Assembly (NCBI RefSeq): GCF_007301515.1
Contig: NZ_CP041666.1
Coordinates: 2,852,001 to 2,916,000 of the forward strand
Reading direction: 5' to 3'
From: Radiobacillus deserti
GTDB taxonomy: Bacteria; Bacillota; Bacilli; Bacillales; Amphibacillaceae
Length of the DNA: 64,000 nucleotides
Part shown: positions 26,176 to 34,761 of the stretch, one piece after another
Numbering within the stretch: position 1 is the stretch's first letter
How the letters are laid out: every line of letters starts with the position of its first letter
The notes under the pieces: generated by a model
What the model was told of the DNA's origin: nothing
Seen by the model: the letters and a program-made list of their open reading frames with translations, nothing else
The model's database searches: none
Position numbers and translations under genes: made by a program

Positions 26176-27375
26176 ATGAACATGGAGACCAATCAGACGT
26201 GGAATCAATATGTAGTGAAAAAAGGAAACAAATCTATTGTACTGGAAAAGATTATCCAGTCCTCCCCTATCTCTCGTGCAGATATTGCACAGCAAACGGG
26301 ATTAAATAAAGGAACTGTTTCTTCCTTAGTTAGTGAGTTACTAGATGAACAATTAATTTATGAATCTGGACCGGGAGAATCAAGTGGTGGCAGAAGGCCC
26401 GTTATGCTGCTCTTTAATCAAGTAGCTGGGTATTCGATTGGGATTGACCTTGGAGTAAACTATTTACTTGGAATTTTAGTAGACTTACAAGGTAATATCG
26501 TAAACGAGAAAAAAATTAATTACAATCAATTGACCTACGAGGAGATAGAGAACAAGCTTTTTGAGGTGGTAGATCAGCTAACCGCTTCTGCGCCACCAAG
26601 TCCCTATGGAATTGTAGGAATTGGCATAGGTGTACCAGGTACTGTGAACAACCAAGGAGAAGTTATGCTTGCTCCTAACCTGGGCTGGAAAAATGTTCAC
26701 CTCAAATCCATTCTTGAAAGGAAATACGACATTCCTATTACAATTGTGAATGAGGCAAATGCTGGTGCTTATGGAGAAAAACGCTATGGAGCTGGCCTTA
26801 AACATAACAATATTATATATATAAGTGCAGGAATCGGGATTGGTGTTGGCCTGATTCTGGATGGTAATCTTTATACTGGCAGTCAAGGTTTCTCAGGAGA
26901 GCTTGGTCATATGACCGTTCAGGTGAATGGAAAAAAATGTCGCTGCGGCAATGAAGGCTGCTGGGAGTTATACGCTTCAGAGCAAGCCTTGTTGAATCAA
27001 GCACAGGAACTTGATTTAGTGAATGGGAAAGAGTGTCAGTTAGATGACTTGCTTGAACTAGCTAAAGATGGGGATAAACAAGCCATTGAACTATTCCAAA
27101 AAGTTGGAGATTATTTAGGAGTAGGAATTAATAACATTATTAATATATTTAATCCAGATCAAATTGTAATCGGAAATCAATTAGCAGCAACCAAGGAATG
27201 GATTCTCGACCCGCTGAATGAACGAATTACAATCAATACACTGTGGTATCAACAAAACGGGATTGATATTCATTTTTCAAAATTGGGGATTTATCCTACA
27301 GCATTAGGAGTATCAGCGTTATCCTCAGAGAATTTCCTTAATGTTGATTTAGAAAAGAAAGCCTTAGAAGTATAA
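26176..27375 (+). CDS. xylR: Xylose operon repressor XylR (ROK family)
   Basis: This protein of about 400 residues has an N-terminal winged helix-turn-helix (SRADIAQQTGLNKGTVSSLV, about residues 35-55) and a ROK sugar-binding domain with IGIDLGVNYLLGILVD, VNEANAGAYGEK and the zinc motif CRCGNEGCWE. XylR represses xylose genes and is released by xylose. The ATG at 26176 is chosen because GAGGAG lies 6 nt upstream; several Met codons precede it but without ribosome sites. It is divergent from the binding-protein gene and close to all three matched operators. I see no operator at its own start. A -10 TATAAT at 25986-25991 is the best promoter candidate. The terminator follows 10 nt after the stop. 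Confidence 0.93.
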   Translation: MNMETNQTWNQYVVKKGNKSIVLEKIIQSSPISRADIAQQTGLNKGTVSSLVSELLDEQLIYESGPGESSGGRRPVMLLFNQVAGYSIGIDLGVNYLLGILVDLQGNIVNEKKINYNQLTYEEIENKLFEVVDQLTASAPPSPYGIVGIGIGVPGTVNNQGEVMLAPNLGWKNVHLKSILERKYDIPITIVNEANAGAYGEKRYGAGLKHNNIIYISAGIGIGVGLILDGNLYTGSQGFSGELGHMTVQVNGKKCRCGNEGCWELYASEQALLNQAQELDLVNGKECQLDDLLELAKDGDKQAIELFQKVGDYLGVGINNIINIFNPDQIVIGNQLAATKEWILDPLNERITINTLWYQQNGIDIHFSKLGIYPTALGVSALSSENFLNVDLEKKALEV

Positions 27376-27384
27376 ACGGATAAG

Positions 27385-27414
27385 AACGCAAGCCAAGATT
27401 TGGTTTGCGTTTTC
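27385..27414 (+). terminator. Terminator after xylR
   Basis: The 12-bp stem AACGCAAGCCAA/TTGGTTTGCGTT (one G-T pair, 3-nt loop) runs into a T stretch. Confidence 0.85.
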
Positions 27415-27439
27415 TAGTAAGCTGCTTTCCCAAAAAGCA

Positions 27440-27680
27440 TGAGGCTGAGACATAACAAAAGGATTAGCCGAAAAGCCGAACAACAGCCTATACTAGCTCC
27501 GGAAATATACGTAGACTCCTGCGGGAAAAAGGCATCGGTGAGACCCCACCGTGCGTCAGCGCGAGGAGGCTCACCAGCCGCCCGTGGAAAGCGTCGTATA
27601 TTTCCGGAGCGGGGTATAGGCACTAATGATAATGGTTCGTTTTTTCATTGCTTCCTATACTTTTGTCCAGCCTCTTTCCA
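27440..27680. repeat. Dispersed element with terminal inverted repeats, copy 2 (inverted)
   Basis: In reverse complement this matches the element at 9451-9680, including the end GACAAAAGTATAGGAAGCAA, the core CCGGAAATATACG and GGTGAGACCCCAC. The ends GAGGCTGAGACATAACA and (reverse complement) GAGGCTGGACAAAAGT are inverted repeats of each other. It lies between two terminators and holds no gene. Confidence 0.85.
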
Positions 27681-27721
27681 AAAAAACATGCTGTTCCCAA
27701 TAACGAAACAGCATGTTTTTT
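27680..27721 (-). terminator. Terminator after the GH10 xylanase gene
   Basis: The stem AACATGCTGTT/AACAGCATGTT is flanked by A and T runs and lies 4 nt past the xylanase stop on the minus strand. Confidence 0.82.
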
Positions 27722-27724
27722 GAA

Positions 27725-28894
27725 TTAAAATAACCATAATAAATCTACGATACCCCAGTAAGCAGGTTTTACGTTATAATTTGGATCAAACGGCATCGGA
27801 GCATCTTTACCCGGTACCTCCTGATCGTTAAACCGGTCATCTAGCCATGTTTTATCATCAGCGACTCCCCATAAAGTAACATTACTGATTTGGTCATCCA
27901 TTTCTTCAAACAAATCAAATATTTCTTGATAACGTTGGCCTTGTAAGTCTAAGATCTCTTGTGGAATTTCCTCGTACGACTTATATTCGCCAGACGGTGG
28001 GTATGGATAAACACTCATATCCAACTCTGTTATTTGATTATCTAATCCGAGACTTGAGAATAATTCGATGGATTCCCTAATGGATTCAACACTTGGCCAT
28101 GCTACATTAATGTGGGTTTGATGACCAACACCATCGATAGGGACACCTTGATCTAACATCTCTTTCACTAAATCATACAAGTATTCCCTCTTAGGGGATT
28201 CATTCGTGTTGTAATCATTGATATATAGTTTTGCATCTTCTCCTGCATACTTTCTAGTCGTTTCAAAGGCAACTTTGATATAGTCAGTTCCCGTAATTTG
28301 ATACCACTTAGATTCTCGGAGTCCGCGGTCATTCGATGCATATGGATCAATGACTTCATTGACAACATCCCATGCATCTACTTCGTCCCGGTATCTTTTC
28401 ACCACTTTTTTAATATGTGTTTCTAATCTTTTTAACAGCAATTTCTTATTCTTTTCGCGCTGCTTCGGATCTGTTTCATCCACCATTTCATTTCCATCTT
28501 TGTCTTTAAAAAACCAATCTGGTACTTGGTTATGCCATACTAGCGTGTGAAAACGCAAATCCATATGATTCTTTTCAGCAAATTCTACAATCTTATCTGC
28601 TGGACCCCAGTTAAATTTACCCTCTTCTGGTTGTAGGGAAATAGGTTTCATGACATTTTCAGCTACAATACTATTATAATGTTTATCTACTATTCTACCT
28701 TCTATTCCCTCCAGCTGTTCTGGCTCTACAGCTACACCAACCGGAAAAGAATCCTCATAAAAATGATGAATGGAAGGAACCTTTAATGCGCTAATTGGTC
28801 TTTCATGAGCGGATACTTGATTCATCCCAAATGGCATCAATAAACTTAAAGCTATTCCTGCAACCAGTGTTTTTTTCAACTTTCCTTTTACCAT
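27725..28894 (-). CDS. xynA: Secreted GH10 endo-1,4-beta-xylanase
   Basis: This 389-residue protein has a signal peptide (KGKLKKTLVAGIALSLLMPF..., cleavage likely after VSA, residue 29) and a single GH10 barrel. The acid/base is Glu180 in WDVVNEVIDP and the nucleophile is Glu290 in ITELDMS. FHTLVWHNQVPDWF and VGHQTHIN are further GH10 landmarks. There is no carbohydrate-binding module. It would cut xylan outside the cell into oligomers for the two importers. It forms a single-gene unit with a terminator after it and a cre-like palindrome upstream. No XylR operator of the local type is seen at its promoter. Confidence 0.95.
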   Translation of the reverse strand: MVKGKLKKTLVAGIALSLLMPFGMNQVSAHERPISALKVPSIHHFYEDSFPVGVAVEPEQLEGIEGRIVDKHYNSIVAENVMKPISLQPEEGKFNWGPADKIVEFAEKNHMDLRFHTLVWHNQVPDWFFKDKDGNEMVDETDPKQREKNKKLLLKRLETHIKKVVKRYRDEVDAWDVVNEVIDPYASNDRGLRESKWYQITGTDYIKVAFETTRKYAGEDAKLYINDYNTNESPKREYLYDLVKEMLDQGVPIDGVGHQTHINVAWPSVESIRESIELFSSLGLDNQITELDMSVYPYPPSGEYKSYEEIPQEILDLQGQRYQEIFDLFEEMDDQISNVTLWGVADDKTWLDDRFNDQEVPGKDAPMPFDPNYNVKPAYWGIVDLLWLF

Positions 28895-28913
28895 ATCTCC
28901 ATCTCCTATCTTT

Positions 28914-28931
28914 TTTGTAAGGGCTTACAAA
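28914..28931 (-). promoter_or_regulatory. cre-like palindrome before the GH10 gene
   Basis: TTTGTAAGGGCTTACAAA is an 18-nt palindrome with 8-nt arms. It fits the cre arms TGTAA/TTACA, but the central CG is GG. It lies 20 nt before the start codon. Confidence 0.5.
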
Positions 28932-29121
28932 TTATTATTTTAAAAAAGAATGATGCTTGTCATCCTTGTACAAAAGTATAACATCCTGAACTTCATATAT
29001 CCATCGAACAAACAAAGATTTCTGCTATATTAAAGAAAATGATATATTCGTAGCAGAAAAATATATAGATGCTGTATGAGAATAGTAGGATAACCCCCTT
29101 CTAAACTAGGTACAATGCCTT

Positions 29122-29150
29122 ATAAAAAGGATGAGTGTACACTCATCCTT
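29122..29150 (-). terminator. Terminator of the GH39-UxaC-GH2-Nif3-GH8 operon
   Basis: AAGGATGAGTGT/ACACTCATCCTT (29127-29150) is a perfect palindrome. On the minus strand it is followed by TTTTATA. It ends the long operon that starts near 38474. Confidence 0.8.
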
Positions 29151-29210
29151 CCTCGATTATCCCTGAACTTTTCTTCCAGTCTTTCCTTACAATGATCGAG
29201 GTTACTTACT

Positions 29211-30350
29211 TTACGGCATCCAAATCTTATAATTTCCACTCAATGCTAGTAAAGCAAATAAATATAAACAGTTATCATAATACCGTCTATTACCAGTGCG
29301 GACAGGTGTATTCCAGAATAATTCTACGCATTTTTTTGCATTTTCTCCTCTTGTAGCAAGAGATGCCATAGCATTAGATGCAATTAATCCGATTGGATGT
29401 AGCGATTTTTCATCGAAAACCTCGCCTGCTATGGTATATCGTCGATAATCCTTTGGGTCTTTTTCAACGAAAAAACGTTGAATGTTTTCTGCTATTTCTG
29501 TTGGACAATTCTTATCTTGAAACCATTCATAAATCAAGCCCAATATTGCATGCCACCCGATAGGAGTCACTGAAAAAATGGCCATATCCATTTTCATCAT
29601 TTGGTGTCCCATCATAATAGGCATACTCAGGGGCCAATCCCGTTTTTGGATGACAGGCTATTTTCAAGTAGTTTCTACTCGCATCTGCAGCTTCCTTCCA
29701 AAACTTTCGATCCCCTGGGACTGCCCAGAGGGAAAACAGTTCATAAAAATGTGGAACATGGTAAGACGGATTAGAAAACTCAACTCCTGGTACGAATTTA
29801 ATTAATTTATTTTCCAGATTCCACATCGGACTTCCTATTCCATTTTCTCCTTTGTGAAGACAAGTATACAACACAAATCCTTAGCTTGTTTCCTATAATT
29901 GAACGGCTCCTCCCCTTCTCCCCAGCGATGCGATGCAAAGAATAATGCTAATGCAAAGTACTCTTCTCCATCAGATGCAGGTCCAAATGAGCGTTTTGAA
30001 CCGTCTGGATTACATGACCACGCAAAATATCCGGAATGCTCCCCTTCTTCCATAAACATATTTCTTTTTGTCCATTTCCACAGTCGATTAAATACGTCCT
30101 TTTTTCCTAGTTGAACAGCCATCATCATTCCATAAGACATACCTTCTGTCCGAACATCTAGGTTTCCTGTATCTAAAATATATGCTTCGTCCGTACCTAC
30201 TTCAAAGTATATTTGAGTTTCCGGATATTGTTCAGAGAATAAGAGATTCCATGTATCCTCTATCCGTTTGTTAATTTCAGCTTCCTCATACCCGTATTCT
30301 TTAAGCGGATTACTGTATGATTTTTCTTGCAAAATGGACTCTGATTTCAT
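29211..30350 (-). pseudogene. GH8 reducing-end xylose-releasing exo-oligoxylanase, two frameshifts
   Basis: Three overlapping frames together make about 380 residues, the length of the Bacillus halodurans Rex enzyme (GH8), which releases xylose from the reducing end of xylo-oligosaccharides. The first part holds the acid Glu69 in DVRTEGMSYG; the second holds GYGHFFSDSYRV with the base Asp; the third runs from YEWFQDKNC to GNRRYYDNCLYL. The first break is near 29872-29878, where a doubled TG turns AKDL-LYTCLHKGE out of frame. The second is near 29530-29534, where an extra T before TATGAATGG interrupts GLD-YEWFQ. The start has GAGGAGG upstream. As read, no active enzyme can be made. It is the last gene of the operon. 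Confidence 0.9.
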
Positions 30351-30375
30351 TACGTAACCTCCTCAAAAGATCATT

Positions 30376-31167
30376 TCAAACTACTTTAAAATTCGGCTTA
30401 TTCGGAATGAAGTGAATTGGAAGTAATGGAAATAGCTGCTTTAGCTCCTTAGTAACATACCTCATGCCGGGTTCTTCACTTTCCGCATGACCAAGTATGA
30501 TTAGTGCCTTCTCTTTCCCAATTGCATTTGAGTCTCGTACATATTCAGGTGCCTCCCACTCGTGTCCTTCTCCATAAATGACTAAATCTAAGCTTTCCTC
30601 CTCCATAAGGGGAATAACCTGATTTCCTCCCCCTCGAAAACCACAAAACACGCCAACTCGTGTCACTTCCATTGAGGTATTCCCAACAATACGTACAAAA
30701 TTCAATTCTAATTTTTGTTTCACATGCTCTGCGATTTCACGAACAGATAATTTGGGAAATTTCAGTACGGTTGCCACCGGAAAAATTTTTTCCACATAAG
30801 GCTCCCATTCAAGTGATGAAAGGAGTCCGTGTGTGATACCATCTGGTTTATATTGATGGATATAGTCATGAAACCGAAAAATAGCTAGGCCCGAATCGTT
30901 AATCAGCTTGTATTTTTCATCATAAACGACACCTTGAAAAGAGTTACTTTTATCCCAATGACTAAAAAAAACACCTTCATGGGTAATCAGCAAATTGGTC
31001 CCTAGTCTGATTGCTTCTTTAATAACATCGCAGGTAGGCATAAAGGCTACTGCAATCCCTGAAACCTCCGTCTTAGGTGAACCAAACTTCAACGTATCAA
31101 CAGTCTCCTCTAGTATCCCTACTGGTTCGATAAGCTGATTTATAACATCTTGAATTGTTATTCCCAC
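30376..31167 (-). CDS. Nif3-like (DUF34) protein in the xylan operon
   Basis: This 263-residue protein shows the NIF3/DUF34 pattern: AVAFMPTCDVIKEAIRLGTNLLITHEG, a mid-region His (FRFHDYIHQ) and a C-terminal GEGHEWEAPEYV...GHAESEEPG. In NIF3 proteins such residues bind a pair of metal ions; the biochemical role is unsettled. Here the usual THHP is THEG. The start is GTG, supported by GGAGGG 8 nt upstream. It lies between the GH2 gene and the GH8 pseudogene in one operon, so some role in handling a sugar-derived metabolite is suggested by context, not shown. It is not the housekeeping copy, which normally sits elsewhere. Confidence 0.75.
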   Translation of the reverse strand: MGITIQDVINQLIEPVGILEETVDTLKFGSPKTEVSGIAVAFMPTCDVIKEAIRLGTNLLITHEGVFFSHWDKSNSFQGVVYDEKYKLINDSGLAIFRFHDYIHQYKPDGITHGLLSSLEWEPYVEKIFPVATVLKFPKLSVREIAEHVKQKLELNFVRIVGNTSMEVTRVGVFCGFRGGGNQVIPLMEEESLDLVIYGEGHEWEAPEYVRDSNAIGKEKALIILGHAESEEPGMRYVTKELKQLFPLLPIHFIPNKPNFKVV

Positions 31168-31236
31168 CTTACATTCCCTCCATTGGACTTTGCCTTAAAA
31201 AATAATTTTCCAATCCAATTTGAAACGCCATCCTTT

Positions 31237-34200
31237 TCAGGCTTTAAATTGGAACCAGTGAAAGTCAAAGTTACTTCCAGGCAGAAACAAAAAGGTAATC
31301 TGTTGTAAACCCGATACGTTTTCCAGCTCATACACACGTTCCACTGGTTCATCCGAATACGTAAATTCGATTATTTGCGTGTGCTCTTGTTCATCACTAG
31401 AAAACTTCACATGGATTGTGTTTTTCTCAATTGGACACTTCCCTTTCACAACTAATTTCGTTGCACTTACCTTTGTGAAGTCCATATCATGAAACTCTAA
31501 CGAAACGTTATTTCCAATTCCATCGACACTATGCTCACTAATCGTAAAAGTATCGCCATAAATATAATCACTTTCAGTAGCATTAATTTGCTCAAACGCA
31601 CGGCTTTTTTTCTCAAAGGAAAATCCCTTGATATGCACTTTTTTATGAAAGACAAAGCAAATGGATGTTATGCCTTTTAATCGTTTTGACAATCGGTAGG
31701 TTTCTTCTTGATATACGTTCCATTTAGATGGCTTTTGGTAAACCACATTTCCAATTACTTTACTGTCTTTTTCACCTGGCATTCCTTCCCAAATTTGTAT
31801 CGGATGTTCCTCGCTCGATAATGCAAATATCGGGATTGTAATGGTGTCTGAACCGTATTTACCAAAATCTATATCATGAAAGCCGACTTGTGTCTCACCA
31901 TCTCGACTTGTAGCGACACCACGCTCGTTTCCATTTGTAACTTCACCTTTACTATAATCATAGAGTCCTGCTGAAATAAAGCTGTACGCACTTTTATATG
32001 CCGGTCCTAATCCTTCTGCCTTAAACTCTAATTCTGAGATAATCCTAATCTTATCGGTTCCATTTCTACTGGTACACCGAACACGAAATTTCCCGTCTCC
32101 TAGTGCCGTTAGCTTAGCTTCTTTTCCCTTCGCTTCTACTTTTGAGATATTAGATTCCATTCCCCCATCAAGCACAACGCTCCACTCCACATCCGGATAG
32201 GTTGTAGTTTCTGGGTACAGCTTGGCATGAACTATTATTTCCTTTTTGTTCGGATGAAACTGTTGTCCATCACTAGTTACAAGCTCTATCTTTCGAACTG
32301 GAATCTCTTGATCCGTTCCCATAACAATGGGCATGTCTTGATTTTTAGTAGTTGCAGAAACCCCTTTACGATTCATTCGCTCTGCTGGAAGTGAATCAAA
32401 TTCTAAGGTCTCGCTTTCTAATCCGTTCGAACGGACAACCATTTTTATAGTACCTGGCTCTAACGTTGTGCCAATAATCGCCATCAATTTGCCACTAAAT
32501 AAACGTCTACTCTTTCCCTTATAAGCATCATAATCAGTGCTGTCTCCATTATCTAACCCAAGCAAACGTCCCACACCAGTTACCTCGACGTGAACCCGGT
32601 TTGTTGCATTCTCAACTGGATTGCCTTTTTCGTCCTTCGCTGTAATTTCAACAAATAGGAGATCTGTTCCATTCGCTTTAATTTGTCTGCGATCAGCGTG
32701 TAAACATATTTTCTTCGCGTCCCCAAAGGATTTTCTCGTATCAATTGCAATGGTATTCCCTTTCTCATCATAAGCAACTGCTTTTAACTCACCTGGTTGA
32801 TAAGGAACCTTCCACCATCCGACTAGATCTGTCCCATGTTCATGGTTAATATCTTGAGTCCCTATCTTTTCCCCATTTAGCTGTAGCTCTATTTTGGGCG
32901 CATTGGAACATACACGAACATCAATGATTTGTCCCACGTTAAAATCCCAATACGGGAAGAGGTGCACCATTGGTTTTTCCTTGTAATCTGTCCAGGCTGC
33001 TTGGTATATGTAATAAGAATCCTTCTTAAACGTAGCTGTTTCCACTTGTCCCAAATAAGCACTTTTCGTATGATACGGAGTAGGCTCGCCAATATAGTCA
33101 AATCCCGTCCATAAGAATTGCCCTAAAGAAAATGGAGTATCTCTTTCTGCAATAATACATGCCTCAGCTGACTTTGCTCCCCAGCTTGTTGGGCTGTTAC
33201 CTAGTGCAGAGCATTGTTCATCATCATCAGCTAAAATCGATTTTTCAAACGGAAAATGGTAAATTCCTCGACTTTGCACTACCGAAGCTGTTTCACTCCC
33301 ATAAATAACCCAGTCAGGATGCTCCTCGTGATGCTTTTGATAATACTTTTCCGCATAATTATAACCAGCGACTTTCACGATGTCGGCACACTTTTGTGCA
33401 TTTTGCCAAGGCATGAAATTAGAGCCTATCGTAATTCGAGCATTTTCTTTCGGGTCGTATTTTTGAACTTCTTCCATGAGCATTTTGGTTAATTCTTGCC
33501 CACGCTTATCCGCATGGGTGTCATAAATTTCGTTTCCGATGCTCCATAAAAGCAGGCTCGGATGATTTCTGTCGCGCATGACCCAGCTTTTCACATCAAT
33601 AAGAGCCCATTCTTTAAAGAACCGAGCGTAATCATAAGGCGTTTTCGACCTTTCCCACATATCAAAGGCCTCGGTAACAACTAGAAATCCCATCTCATCC
33701 GCTACGTGCATTAATTCTTTTGCCGGCATGTTGTGAGCAGTTCGAATTGCATTCACACCCATATCCTTTAATAGCTTGAATCTTCTTTGCAATGCACACT
33801 TATTAAATGCAGCTCCAAGTGCTCCTAAATCATGGTGCTCACAAACGCCTTTTAATTTCGTCTTTTTCCCGTTTAGAAACAACCCTTCATCGGGATCTAG
33901 CTGTATAATTCGAAAACCAATGCGTTGGGACACTGATTCTATGACCTGTTTATCCGAACCGATGTGTAGTTCCGTTTTAAGCTGATAAAGATTTGGGGTT
34001 GTTATACTCCACAGATTAGGATTATTCACGAAGAGTGTTTGCGAATTACGAATAACATTATGGCATGGATCCGGTTGGATGTGTTCCGAGCTAGTAGCAA
34101 GTTTCTGCCCTTTATACATGATGGTATGGGTTAATAGAGCATCCGCATTTAGGTTCAACTCTGTATCCACTTCCACCTGCCAGTCGTTATCCGTATTTTT

Positions 34201-34659
34201 CATAGAAACATAGATACCATCTGTTACAATGTGGCTATGATTTCTCGTTTTAAGCCATACGTTTCGATAGATTCCTGCCCCAGAATACCATCTGCTATTT
34301 GGAGCTTGATGAACTACTTTAACAAGGATTTCATTCTCTCCCTCTACTATTGCTTCTGTAATATCATGTTCAAAAGAGGAATATCCATTTTTCCATTCCC
34401 CTATATATTGTTGATTTACGTACAAGGTAGAATCCATATAAACGCCATCGAAACAAAGTAAAATTTGATTATCAATTTCTTTTACTAAACATCTTTTGCG
34501 GTACCAACCAATACTATCCTCGTAAAGATCCAGCGTATTATAGATGAGCCAGTCATGTGGTAGATCGACTGGCTGAAAGTGAAGATTTTCCCTACTGGTT
34601 ACTTCTAACCCACTTTTGGCGAATTCCCATCCATCGTTAAAAAGTACTTTCCTATTCAT
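31237..34659 (-). CDS. GH2-family glycoside hydrolase, 1140 residues, intracellular
   Basis: The N-terminal jelly-roll begins FNDGWEFAKSG and DLPHDWLIYNTLDL. The barrel carries the acid/base Glu377 in LLWSIGNEIYD and the nucleophile Glu456 in IYGSETASV. A DUF4982-like domain follows (HLFPYWDFNVGQ, about residue 560), then an Ig-like domain (LLFVEITAKDEKGNPVENA), another sandwich, and C-terminal carbohydrate-binding-like modules (HDIDFGKYGSDTITIP; HDMDFTKVSATKLVV). There is no signal peptide. GH2 enzymes of this layout are annotated as beta-galactosidases or beta-glucuronidases; in a glucuronoxylan operon a galactose, arabinose or uronic-acid side-chain target is plausible. AGGTGGGG precedes the ATG. 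The specificity is open. Confidence 0.88.
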   Translation of the reverse strand: MNRKVLFNDGWEFAKSGLEVTSRENLHFQPVDLPHDWLIYNTLDLYEDSIGWYRKRCLVKEIDNQILLCFDGVYMDSTLYVNQQYIGEWKNGYSSFEHDITEAIVEGENEILVKVVHQAPNSRWYSGAGIYRNVWLKTRNHSHIVTDGIYVSMKNTDNDWQVEVDTELNLNADALLTHTIMYKGQKLATSSEHIQPDPCHNVIRNSQTLFVNNPNLWSITTPNLYQLKTELHIGSDKQVIESVSQRIGFRIIQLDPDEGLFLNGKKTKLKGVCEHHDLGALGAAFNKCALQRRFKLLKDMGVNAIRTAHNMPAKELMHVADEMGFLVVTEAFDMWERSKTPYDYARFFKEWALIDVKSWVMRDRNHPSLLLWSIGNEIYDTHADKRGQELTKMLMEEVQKYDPKENARITIGSNFMPWQNAQKCADIVKVAGYNYAEKYYQKHHEEHPDWVIYGSETASVVQSRGIYHFPFEKSILADDDEQCSALGNSPTSWGAKSAEACIIAERDTPFSLGQFLWTGFDYIGEPTPYHTKSAYLGQVETATFKKDSYYIYQAAWTDYKEKPMVHLFPYWDFNVGQIIDVRVCSNAPKIELQLNGEKIGTQDINHEHGTDLVGWWKVPYQPGELKAVAYDEKGNTIAIDTRKSFGDAKKICLHADRRQIKANGTDLLFVEITAKDEKGNPVENATNRVHVEVTGVGRLLGLDNGDSTDYDAYKGKSRRLFSGKLMAIIGTTLEPGTIKMVVRSNGLESETLEFDSLPAERMNRKGVSATTKNQDMPIVMGTDQEIPVRKIELVTSDGQQFHPNKKEIIVHAKLYPETTTYPDVEWSVVLDGGMESNISKVEAKGKEAKLTALGDGKFRVRCTSRNGTDKIRIISELEFKAEGLGPAYKSAYSFISAGLYDYSKGEVTNGNERGVATSRDGETQVGFHDIDFGKYGSDTITIPIFALSSEEHPIQIWEGMPGEKDSKVIGNVVYQKPSKWNVYQEETYRLSKRLKGITSICFVFHKKVHIKGFSFEKKSRAFEQINATESDYIYGDTFTISEHSVDGIGNNVSLEFHDMDFTKVSATKLVVKGKCPIEKNTIHVKFSSDEQEHTQIIEFTYSDEPVERVYELENVSGLQQITFLFLPGSNFDFHWFQFKA

Positions 34660-34761
34660 GTTTGGTGCCCCACCTTCTTCTGTAGCTACTAAAGGGTAGT
34701 TAACTTCTAGTATCTTTTGAATGATAACTGAGGAGCAAACTACCCATATGTAACTTTATAT

